A stretch of DNA of 14,129 nucleotides. It comes from Lachnospiraceae bacterium (GTDB taxonomy: Bacteria; Bacillota_A; Clostridia; Lachnospirales; Lachnospiraceae). This document shows, one piece after another, positions 6,816 through 12,833 of this stretch (positions within the stretch are counted from its first letter, which is position 1; every line of letters begins with the position of its first letter). The stretch lies in NCBI GenBank assembly GCA_021770615.1, contig JAETQR010000064.1, forward strand, positions 1 through 14,129, read 5' to 3'. The notes under the pieces are model-generated. The model had not been told where the DNA came from. It saw nothing but the letters and a program-made list of their open reading frames with translations, and ran no database searches. Position numbers and translations under genes: made by a program.

Positions 6816-6831
6816 GGGTTACTTGTAACCC
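6816..6831. promoter_or_regulatory. Perfect palindrome GGGTTACTTGTAACCC just downstream of the early promoter
   Basis: Two 7-base arms (GGGTTAC and GTAACCC) flank TT. The site starts 14 bases after the -10, so it covers the start of the transcript. It is likely a second operator, perhaps for the Ner-position protein, since its sequence is unrelated to the repeat around the -35. Confidence 0.6.
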
Positions 6832-6866
6832 AATAAGCATATCAAATTTCTAAGAAAATCTCAATA

Positions 6867-6882
6867 GCCGGAGTTCTCCGGC
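6867..6882 (+). other. Short GC-rich hairpin in the early leader
   Basis: GCCGGAG (6867-6873) and CTCCGGC (6876-6882) are exact inverses with two bases between. There is no T run after it. It may be a leader structure or another protein-binding palindrome. Confidence 0.35.
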
Positions 6883-6943
6883 ACAAAGAAAGTCACCCGG
6901 TTCAGGGTAGCAGAGAAATGAGAAAACAGGAGGAACGGAACGA

Positions 6944-7123
6944 GTGAAGAATGGGAAAGCCCCTACACGGGAGCAGAAAAAAATTATGAAGGCTCATGGA
7001 CTGATACCGGAAAACTGGCTTGTAGTGAAAAACCTCCCTGATACTTTGGAGGTGGTAAGCCGGACAGCATTGAAAAAAGTCGGTCAGAAACCAAGGACAA
7101 AGATTGTATCAAAGAGCCTTTAA
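6944..7123 (+). CDS. Small DUF6906-like protein
   Basis: The start is GTG at 6944, ten bases after AGGAGG (6928-6933), and there is no in-frame ATG until well inside. The 59 residues begin VKNGKAPTREQKKIMKAHGL and continue IPENWLVVKNLPDTLEVV. This matches my memory of the small phage family DUF6906 (K-N-G-x-x-P-T-x-x-Q-K, then a G-L-x-P-x-N-W-L-V-x-K-x motif). Its function is unknown. It is the first gene after the early promoter and ends 14 bases before the HTH gene. Confidence 0.72.
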   Translation: MKNGKAPTREQKKIMKAHGLIPENWLVVKNLPDTLEVVSRTALKKVGQKPRTKIVSKSL

Positions 7124-7137
7124 TGTGAGGTGAGCAG

Positions 7138-7341
7138 ATGGCAACAAAGCAGACGAGACTGACACCCTTTGGGAGGAAAGTCAGGAAAAGGCTCATAGAC
7201 AAGAACATGACACAGGTGGAGCTTGCTGCTTTGCTTGGATGCAATAAGCAGTATATCCACAAGATTTTAGTCGGTGAGCGTAGTGGTAAGAAATACATTG
7301 AAGCAATATCAAGGATACTGGAAATTGAGATGGTGGCATGA
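7138..7341 (+). CDS. Small XRE-type HTH protein in the Ner position
   Basis: This 67-residue protein is preceded by GAGGTGAG. Almost all of it is one helix-turn-helix domain: RKRLIDKNMTQVELAALLGC, then NKQYIHKILVGERSGKKYIEAIS. In Mu, the small DNA-binding protein Ner sits between the repressor and the transposase gene and shuts down early transcription. This protein holds the same place, but belongs to the XRE fold by sequence and is not demonstrably a Ner homologue. A Cro-like role acting on the upstream palindromes is inferred. Confidence 0.82.
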   Translation: MATKQTRLTPFGRKVRKRLIDKNMTQVELAALLGCNKQYIHKILVGERSGKKYIEAISRILEIEMVA

Positions 7342-7355
7342 AGGAGGTGAGATGA

Positions 7356-9470
7356 TTGGCTGAAGCATATGTCACATTGGCTGAAGCGGCGGAGCTGGAA
7401 GGGGTCAAATATAAAACAATGGCACAGAGGCTGTCAAGAAAAAAACAGGCTTTTGAAACCAAGACCGAAAAGTCAGAAACGGGCGGAAAAGATGTGGTGC
7501 TTGTGGCAGTCTCCTCATTATCCAAACAGGCAAGGAACGCATGGAAGGAAAGGGAAAAGCTGAAATCCTTCACGGAAGGGGTTCCGGAAGGGCAGGAGAC
7601 AGCAGAGCAGAAGCCGGAAGTACCATGGTATGTGAACATGGACATTGACTGGTACATTGAAAACTACAAGGAGAGATACTACAAGGCTGTGGAGCTTGGG
7701 AACGTGGTCAGGAAGTTCCTTCAGTATGACGAGGGAGACCGGACAAAGTACGCTGAAGAGTTCGCACAGAAGCACCTTGGGAAGGGGCAGAGGACTTTGT
7801 ACCGATACACCAAGGCATACCTTGAGGCATCCGCATGGGCGGACAAGCTTCAGAAGGAGGAAGGGGCAGGGTATGAGTTCTTCAAGGTTCTCTGCCTATG
7901 CCGGAAGCCAAAGGAGACCGGATGCTTCCCAAGCATCAAGCCGGAGGTCAAGCAGGTCATCAAAAACATATGGTTCAATGAGGACTTTGCCCGGAACCAA
8001 GGCACCCGTGAGATGCTCTATGAGAAGCTGACAGCCATTGCAAACATCAACCTGACAGCCGGGATGCCGGAATGGGAGAAGATACCATCCTATCAGACGG
8101 TGGTGAGGTATATCAACTATCTCATGGAGGATGAGAACATGAGGAACGCCTACTTCCTTGCATCCCGTGGCACCCGTGAATACAAGAACAAGGTCATGGT
8201 GAAGGGGAGCCGGGATACCAAAGGGCTTCAGGTGATGCAGATAGTTATGGGTGATGAGCATACTTTTGACTGTTGGGTGAGCTATAAGCAGCCCAATGGC
8301 AAGGTCATAGCAATCAAGCCGCACTTGGCGGCATGGGTGGACATGCGGAGCAGGGTCATCATGGGTGATGTCCTCTGCAAGGATGCCAACTCCGACATCC
8401 TGAAGCAGAGCCTCCTCAAGATGATTTATTCAGAGCCGGGAGGGGTTCCGGAGTACCTCTACATAGACAATGGCAAGGACTATACAGCCAAGACCATGAC
8501 GGGAAGAGACCGGAATGACCGGAGCGGCTTGAACTTTGACAATGAGACACAGGGCTTCTACAAGAGCATAGGCATCAAGGATGACCACCGGGCACTGCCT
8601 TATGAGCCATGGAGCAAAGGGCAGATAGAGCGGTTCTTCCGTACCGTCTGCAATAAGTTCACCCGTTGGATGAAATCCTACACGGGAACGCTTACGGGCT
8701 CCAAGACTTCTGACAAGGTGGAGAAGGACATCAAGCGGATGCTTGAGAGGGGAGAGCTCCTGACACTGGAAGAGTTCTATGAAAAGTGGCATGAGTGGCT
8801 TACAACGGTCTACATGCACACGGAGCACTCCGGGCTCAAGAAGATGGGGGAGACCTACAAAAAGCCTTATGACTGCTTTATGAATGAGGACAGGTACTTC
8901 AAGGCGGCACCGCCTAAGAGCTATGCAACCATGCTGATGATGAAGTCAGAAAACGTGCTTGTCCGCAACATAGGCATCACCAAATGGGGATATGAGTACC
9001 GCTCCGATGAGCTGTGTGACTATATCGGGCGGAAGGTTGACATCAAGTATGACCCGGATGACATGGCTGTCCTGTACGTCTTTGACCAGAAGGGCAAGCG
9101 TATCTGTGAGGCGTACTGTCAGGAACTCCTTCAGATAGCACCGAAGGTCACGCAGAAAGCCCTTGAGGAACACCTGAAGATGCAGAAGAGGCAGCAGAAG
9201 CGTGACAGGGAAAGGCTTGAGGAGGCAAGGAGACCGTTTGAGGAGCTCAATGAGCAGTATGTTGGCTTCAATGAGACAACTGGCGGCATTGACCTGATGA
9301 TAGGCGGCAAGAAGCAGGAGAAGGCGGCAAAAGTCATAGCACTCCCGAAGGACAGAACCTATCAGCAGGGCTTCCGGGCGGAAAGCAGGGAAGAGGCTGA
9401 AGGGGACAGCGAATACATGAGCAGGCAGGCGGAGAACGCACTCAAGAAGCTTAGAGCGATAGGCGGATGA
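7356..9470 (+). CDS. Mu-like DDE transposase (MuA-type)
   Basis: The start is TTG at 7356, eight bases after AGGAGG (7342-7347). The closer ATG at 7352 hits a stop after three codons, so TTG is the real start. The 704 residues fit MuA-type length. Residues 1-70 look like the N-terminal DNA-binding domain (VTLAEAAELEGVKYKTMAQR), as in the MuA domain that reads enhancer or end sites. The catalytic core shows GDEHTFD (Asp300), YIDNGKDY (Asp371) and KGQIERFF (Glu425), the expected DDE triad in MuA-like contexts, followed by the Mu-transposase C-terminal barrel. The last ~100 residues are charged and helical, like the MuA tail that contacts MuB and ClpX. It inserts phage DNA by strand transfer and is followed by the MuB-like gene. 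Confidence 0.95.
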   Translation: MAEAYVTLAEAAELEGVKYKTMAQRLSRKKQAFETKTEKSETGGKDVVLVAVSSLSKQARNAWKEREKLKSFTEGVPEGQETAEQKPEVPWYVNMDIDWYIENYKERYYKAVELGNVVRKFLQYDEGDRTKYAEEFAQKHLGKGQRTLYRYTKAYLEASAWADKLQKEEGAGYEFFKVLCLCRKPKETGCFPSIKPEVKQVIKNIWFNEDFARNQGTREMLYEKLTAIANINLTAGMPEWEKIPSYQTVVRYINYLMEDENMRNAYFLASRGTREYKNKVMVKGSRDTKGLQVMQIVMGDEHTFDCWVSYKQPNGKVIAIKPHLAAWVDMRSRVIMGDVLCKDANSDILKQSLLKMIYSEPGGVPEYLYIDNGKDYTAKTMTGRDRNDRSGLNFDNETQGFYKSIGIKDDHRALPYEPWSKGQIERFFRTVCNKFTRWMKSYTGTLTGSKTSDKVEKDIKRMLERGELLTLEEFYEKWHEWLTTVYMHTEHSGLKKMGETYKKPYDCFMNEDRYFKAAPPKSYATMLMMKSENVLVRNIGITKWGYEYRSDELCDYIGRKVDIKYDPDDMAVLYVFDQKGKRICEAYCQELLQIAPKVTQKALEEHLKMQKRQQKRDRERLEEARRPFEELNEQYVGFNETTGGIDLMIGGKKQEKAAKVIALPKDRTYQQGFRAESREEAEGDSEYMSRQAENALKKLRAIGG

Positions 9471-9523
9471 CAGGAAGACAAGGTTAGGTTTTAGTGAAGG
9501 AAAAGGAAAGGAAGGTTGTAACT

Positions 9524-10489
9524 ATGGAAGCATTGAATACCTACAAAGCGGAGAAGACACTGGCGGAGCAGATGAACGAGAGACTGGCGGAGCTGAAGAT
9601 GACCAAGGCGGAGGCAGCCCTCAAGATGAACTACTCAAGGGCGGCACTTAGCCAATACCTCAACGGGAAGTATGCAAGTGACCCTACCGAACTGGAAAAG
9701 AAGGTCAGGGAGTTCCTTGAGGCATCCGGAGGGATGGAAGGCGGTCAGGCACCGGAGGGAGGCAAGGCAGGCATCCTCAAAAAGAAGGTAGAGTTTTTTG
9801 AGAGCCGGGATTTTGTGCAGACTATCGGAGTTTGTCAGGCATGTCAGGAGTATATGGGGCTTGGGATAATCGTTGGGAAGTCCGGTCAGGGAAAGACCCA
9901 TGCCCTGAAGAAATATGCAGAGCTGCCGAGGGTGGCATACATTGAGTGTGATGACACCATGGCTTGCCGGGACTTGGTGGAAGCCATTGAAAACGGGATA
10001 GGGCTCCCTAGAGGGTATGGCGGAACGATATGGAAGAGGGTCAACCGTATCCGGGAGTTTTTCAATACCAATGAGGGCTTCCTGCTCATCATTGACGAGG
10101 CGGACAAGCTCATCAACAAGTACACACAGAAGAAGATGGAGATACTCCGGGGCATCTTTGACCAGTCGGATGTGGGCATTGTCATAGCCGGGGAGCCGAG
10201 GCTTGAGACGGAGCTGAAGGGCAACCTTGCCCGTTTTGCGAACCGGATGGACTTCTACTACAAGCTGAAGGGGCTGTCCAAGAATGAGGTGGCGGACTAC
10301 CTTGAGGGCTATGAGGTCGAAGAGGCAGCCATGGGCGAGATGATAAGCCGGGCAACCAACACACAGAGCGGATGCTTCCGCCTGTTGGATAGGACACTCA
10401 ACAACGTGCTCCGTATCCTGAAGCAGAAGGGCGAGACCCGGATAACCATGAAGATTGTGAGTGAGGCATCCGACATGATGATGCTTTAG
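9524..10489 (+). CDS. MuB-like AAA+ transposition ATPase
   Basis: I prefer ATG 9524, with GGAAGG eight bases upstream; a GTG at 9494 would add ten residues but has a poorer ribosome site. The 321 residues open with a lambda-repressor-like HTH (NERLAELKMTKAEAALKM, then SRAALSQYLNGKY), as in MuB. The ATPase domain follows, with Walker A GKSGQGKT (118-125) and Walker B LLIIDEAD (Asp191, Glu192). The later GEPRLETELKGNLARFANR carries sensor-like residues. MuB binds DNA as ATP filaments, picks target DNA away from the phage itself and activates the transposase. The gene directly follows the transposase gene, as in Mu. Confidence 0.93.
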   Translation: MEALNTYKAEKTLAEQMNERLAELKMTKAEAALKMNYSRAALSQYLNGKYASDPTELEKKVREFLEASGGMEGGQAPEGGKAGILKKKVEFFESRDFVQTIGVCQACQEYMGLGIIVGKSGQGKTHALKKYAELPRVAYIECDDTMACRDLVEAIENGIGLPRGYGGTIWKRVNRIREFFNTNEGFLLIIDEADKLINKYTQKKMEILRGIFDQSDVGIVIAGEPRLETELKGNLARFANRMDFYYKLKGLSKNEVADYLEGYEVEEAAMGEMISRATNTQSGCFRLLDRTLNNVLRILKQKGETRITMKIVSEASDMMML

Positions 10490-10503
10490 GAAGGAGAGGG
10501 CGT

Positions 10504-10695
10504 ATGAAGAAATTGGAGGTTGTTATCAAAGACGAGCAGGAGGAAGAGATGGGGCGTGAGATGCTGTCAGGCATCTATGGTGTCATTCAGAAATATGGGT
10601 GCATGGGCGTGTCTGTCCGGGCGGATACCATTACAGACCAAGGATGTATTCAGATACCGGAGTTCCTGAAGCGGAAGAAAGAGAGGAGAGGATAG
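10504..10695 (+). CDS. Small protein of unknown function
   Basis: This 63-residue protein starts at ATG 10504 with AAGGAGAGG upstream and begins 14 bases after the MuB-like stop. It has an acidic N-terminal helix (KDEQEEEMGREMLSGIYG), a short central segment containing GCMGVSVRADTITDQGC, and a basic end (KRKKERRG). I do not recognise a family. In Mu this slot, between B and the gam/gemA genes, holds small host-takeover proteins such as Kil; position is the only link. Confidence 0.68.
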   Translation: MKKLEVVIKDEQEEEMGREMLSGIYGVIQKYGCMGVSVRADTITDQGCIQIPEFLKRKKERRG

Positions 10696-10696
10696 C

Positions 10697-11161
10697 ATGG
10701 CAGGGAACACATCACAGCCGAGCATCAAGAGGGTGTGGGGCATTGCAAAGAGCCCGGAGCTGAAGCTCACGGATGAGGAACTTCATCTCCTTGTACAGGC
10801 ACACACGGGGAAGGACAGCATCAAGGCTCTCAACAAACGGGAGCTTCAGACGGTCATCCGGGTGCTTGGAGGCATGAAGGACTCCGTGAAGAAGTCAGAG
10901 CGTGGGAAGCACCGTGGAGGGAACACACCCACGGAGAACCAAAGGAAGAAGATATACAAGCTCACGCAGGAGCTTGGGTGGGACAAGCCTGCAAGGGTCA
11001 ATGGCATGTGCCGGAAGATGTTCGGGGTCAGTGCGGTGGAGTGGCTTGACTATCAGCAGTGCTCCAAGCTGATTGAGGCACTCAAGAGCATGGTGAAGAG
11101 ACAGGAGGAAAAGGAGGGGCAGGATGCAGGACTGCAAGCTGATTGTAACGGTCAGAAATGA
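10697..11161 (+). CDS. GemA/Gp16-like phage regulatory protein (DUF1018)
   Basis: The ATG is one base after the previous stop, with GAGAGGAG upstream. The 154 residues show the two parts of the GemA/Gp16 family: an N-terminal part (KLTDEELHLLVQAHTGKDS followed by LNKRELQTVIRVL) and a C-terminal part (NQRKKIYKLTQELGWDKPAR, then FGVSAVEWLDYQQCSKLIEALK). Mu GemA modulates host gene expression and DNA gyrase activity, though the exact role in this family is poorly known. It overlaps the next gene by 38 bases. Confidence 0.82.
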   Translation: MAGNTSQPSIKRVWGIAKSPELKLTDEELHLLVQAHTGKDSIKALNKRELQTVIRVLGGMKDSVKKSERGKHRGGNTPTENQRKKIYKLTQELGWDKPARVNGMCRKMFGVSAVEWLDYQQCSKLIEALKSMVKRQEEKEGQDAGLQADCNGQK

Positions 11162-11369
11162 CAAGGTGAATTTTGAGGGTCAGGACATCAGCGTTAAGGA
11201 GCTGGCACAGATAGCAGGCTTCCTTCAGGTGTTTGTTGGCATGGAGGGGCTGAAGCGTGGATTAGACATGGATGATGTGAAGAACAACATGCTTGATATC
11301 CACCTTGCTGCCATGGAAACGCTTGAGGAGCAGCTCCGGGGCGGCACCCCTGACACGGATGGCAGTTAA
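11124..11369 (+). CDS. Small phage protein of unknown function
   Basis: This 81-residue protein starts at ATG 11124 with AGGAGG and AAGGAGGGG just upstream, inside the end of the gemA-like gene. It begins with a beta-type stretch (CKLIVTVRNDKVNFEGQDIS) and continues as an amphipathic helical region (KELAQIAGFLQVFVGMEGLK). No known motif is seen. Overlap on the left and a short gap on the right place it firmly in the early operon. Confidence 0.7.
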   Translation: MQDCKLIVTVRNDKVNFEGQDISVKELAQIAGFLQVFVGMEGLKRGLDMDDVKNNMLDIHLAAMETLEEQLRGGTPDTDGS

Positions 11370-11388
11370 GGAGAAGGAGGCGGAGAGG

Positions 11389-11784
11389 TTGAAAAAGATA
11401 CAGTTTGTATGTGACAGGTGCGGAGCTGTCCTTGAGAAGACAGCTATCAAGATAATACCAAACGTAGTAGAGCTTGAGGGGGAAGACATCCTGCATCCGG
11501 TGGATGAAGCCACACATGGGATGCACTTCTGTGCAGCGTGTACGGATGCCCTCCTGAAGTTCCTGCTCCCTGAAAACAAGCCTCCACCAAAGCCAAAGGA
11601 AAAGCCTGCAAGGAGGAGAAGGCTTGATGCAGGCAGGGTGATGGCTCTCCATAATGCCGGATGGAGCAATGAGGACATAGCGGCTGACATCAGGGCAGAG
11701 CCGGAACAGGTCAGGCAATGTATCTACTATCAAAAGTACAAGAAAAAGAGTCCGTCAGGAGCGGACGGAGAGGAGCAGACATGA
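11389..11784 (+). CDS. Zinc-ribbon protein with C-terminal HTH-like region
   Basis: I choose TTG 11389, eight bases after AAGGAGG (11374-11380), giving 131 residues starting MKKIQFVCDRCG. Longer frames from ATG 11359 or 11293 lack a good ribosome site at the right distance. Two CxxC pairs, CDRC (8-11) and CAAC (48-51), form a probable treble-clef or zinc-ribbon site. A proline/lysine linker (PPPKPKEKPARRRR) follows, then a helical region (RVMALHNAGWSNEDIAADIR, then EPEQVRQCIYYQK) that resembles a sigma-region-4-like or resolvase-like helix-turn-helix. This suggests a DNA- or RNA-polymerase-binding regulator. It overlaps the next start by ATGA. Confidence 0.7.
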   Translation: MKKIQFVCDRCGAVLEKTAIKIIPNVVELEGEDILHPVDEATHGMHFCAACTDALLKFLLPENKPPPKPKEKPARRRRLDAGRVMALHNAGWSNEDIAADIRAEPEQVRQCIYYQKYKKKSPSGADGEEQT

Positions 11785-12029
11785 GCACAGCATATAAGAA
11801 GATGACAAGCCACGGGTCAATCAGCATCCCGGTGGCAATGCGGAGGGAGCTTGGCATTGAGCCAAAAGACCCTATGGTGGTGGAGGAGCATCAGGGGGAA
11901 ATCAGGATAAGACCGTACACGCTCCGCTGTAACTTTTGCGGCGTGACGGACGGGGTGCAGGAGTTCCATGGGAAGGGTATCTGTGGAGCCTGTGCAGCAA
12001 AGGCATATCAGAAGTTAGGAGGACAGTAA
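11781..12029 (+). CDS. AbrB/SpoVT-type DNA-binding protein with zinc ribbon
   Basis: The ATG overlaps the previous TGA (ATGA), with GGAGAGGAG upstream. In 82 residues it joins a swapped-hairpin AbrB domain (residues 1-45: SHGSISIPVAMRRELGIEPK, then MVVEEHQGEIRIRP) to a CxxC...CxxC zinc site (CNFC 50-53, CGAC 68-71). The first half is typical of AbrB/MazE/SpoVT transcription factors. The fused zinc ribbon is a feature I associate with phage or mobile-element versions. It may act with the preceding zinc-ribbon gene as an early-to-late switch; that is inference. Confidence 0.82.
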   Translation: MSTAYKKMTSHGSISIPVAMRRELGIEPKDPMVVEEHQGEIRIRPYTLRCNFCGVTDGVQEFHGKGICGACAAKAYQKLGGQ

Positions 12030-12712
12030 TGGGAGAGCAGACAACAAAGGCAATGAGCAATGAGCAGCTCATTGGGGCATGTGTGGAGCTTGACAGGGAG
12101 CAGAAGAGGAGCCGGGCTCTGATGAACAGCTACAAGGCGGAGCTTCAGGCAAGGGGCTTGGCTCTCATGGAAGACCACAATGTGAGGTATGTGAAGTTTT
12201 ACGGTGGTGAGGGCAGTGCTGCCATCACGGACAGCATGAGCCTTGACATCCTGAACCCGGACAAGCTGAAGGAGCTTGTGGGTGAGGGGGTATACAGCAT
12301 GAAGGTCAAGGAGGAGACCAAGAAGAGCTACAAGTTTGACAGCAAATTTGAGAAGGCTCTGAAGGCAATCTTTACAGGAGATTACACCTTTGAGACCACG
12401 CTTGCAGAGTTCCTTGATGAAATGAGCATCAAGCCGGACGAGAAGCAGAAGAAGCTCCTGCTGAAAAAGCTGAAGGGAGAGTTTGAGAAGGACAAGGAGA
12501 CCCTCATCTCTGTCTTGGGTCAGGAAGGGCATGAGGTACCGGACTTTGATGTGGAGCTGTGGTACATCTACCGTATCAAGAACGGAGAGCTCATCCGGGC
12601 TTTTCTGCCGGAGGACATGATTGATGCAACCATAGAGGGCATCAGGAAGAGCATCTTGGTGGAGACCAAGACATCCATCACATTAGACTATGACACTGAA
12701 AAGGAGGAGTAA
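12029..12712 (+). CDS. Conserved phage protein of unknown function (Gam position)
   Basis: The ATG shares its A with the previous TAA (TAATG), with TAGGAGG upstream. The 227 residues start with a charged helix (SNEQLIGACVELDREQKRSR), which leads to RYVKFYGGEGSAAITDSMSL and LNPDKLKELVGEGVYSMKV. The rest is a Lys-rich helical body (KQKKLLLKKLKGEFEKDKET) and the conserved-looking DVELWYIYRIKNGELIRAFL. No enzymatic motif is seen. Mu places the nuclease inhibitor Gam in this part of the early operon, but I see no convincing Gam signature, so only a family of unknown role is claimed. Confidence 0.72.
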   Translation: MGEQTTKAMSNEQLIGACVELDREQKRSRALMNSYKAELQARGLALMEDHNVRYVKFYGGEGSAAITDSMSLDILNPDKLKELVGEGVYSMKVKEETKKSYKFDSKFEKALKAIFTGDYTFETTLAEFLDEMSIKPDEKQKKLLLKKLKGEFEKDKETLISVLGQEGHEVPDFDVELWYIYRIKNGELIRAFLPEDMIDATIEGIRKSILVETKTSITLDYDTEKEE

Positions 12713-12714
12713 CC

Positions 12715-12831
12715 ATGGAAGAAAAGAAAGAGCTGTTTGATGCAGTGGCAACCGAAGAGGAAATCAATGAAGCAGATGGTCAGCCCATCTACCACGCAAA
12801 CGAAGGCGAAGGCGAAGACAAGGAGGAATAA
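12715..12831 (+). CDS. Tiny acidic peptide of unknown function
   Basis: A 38-residue frame starts at ATG 12715, after AAGGAGGAG and two bases after the previous stop. It ends two bases before the amidase ATG. It is highly acidic (MEEKKELFDAVATEEE, ending EGEGEDKEE) and has no recognisable domain. Good ribosome site, tight spacing and codon use like its neighbours support a real gene. Confidence 0.6.
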   Translation: MEEKKELFDAVATEEEINEADGQPIYHANEGEGEDKEE

Positions 12832-12833
12832 TC

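Noticed and set aside
11293..11388. Longer starts (ATG 11293 or 11359) for the zinc-ribbon gene
   Set aside because: They overlap the preceding gene without a well-placed ribosome site, while TTG 11389 has AAGGAGG at eight bases and starts directly at the zinc-ribbon strand.
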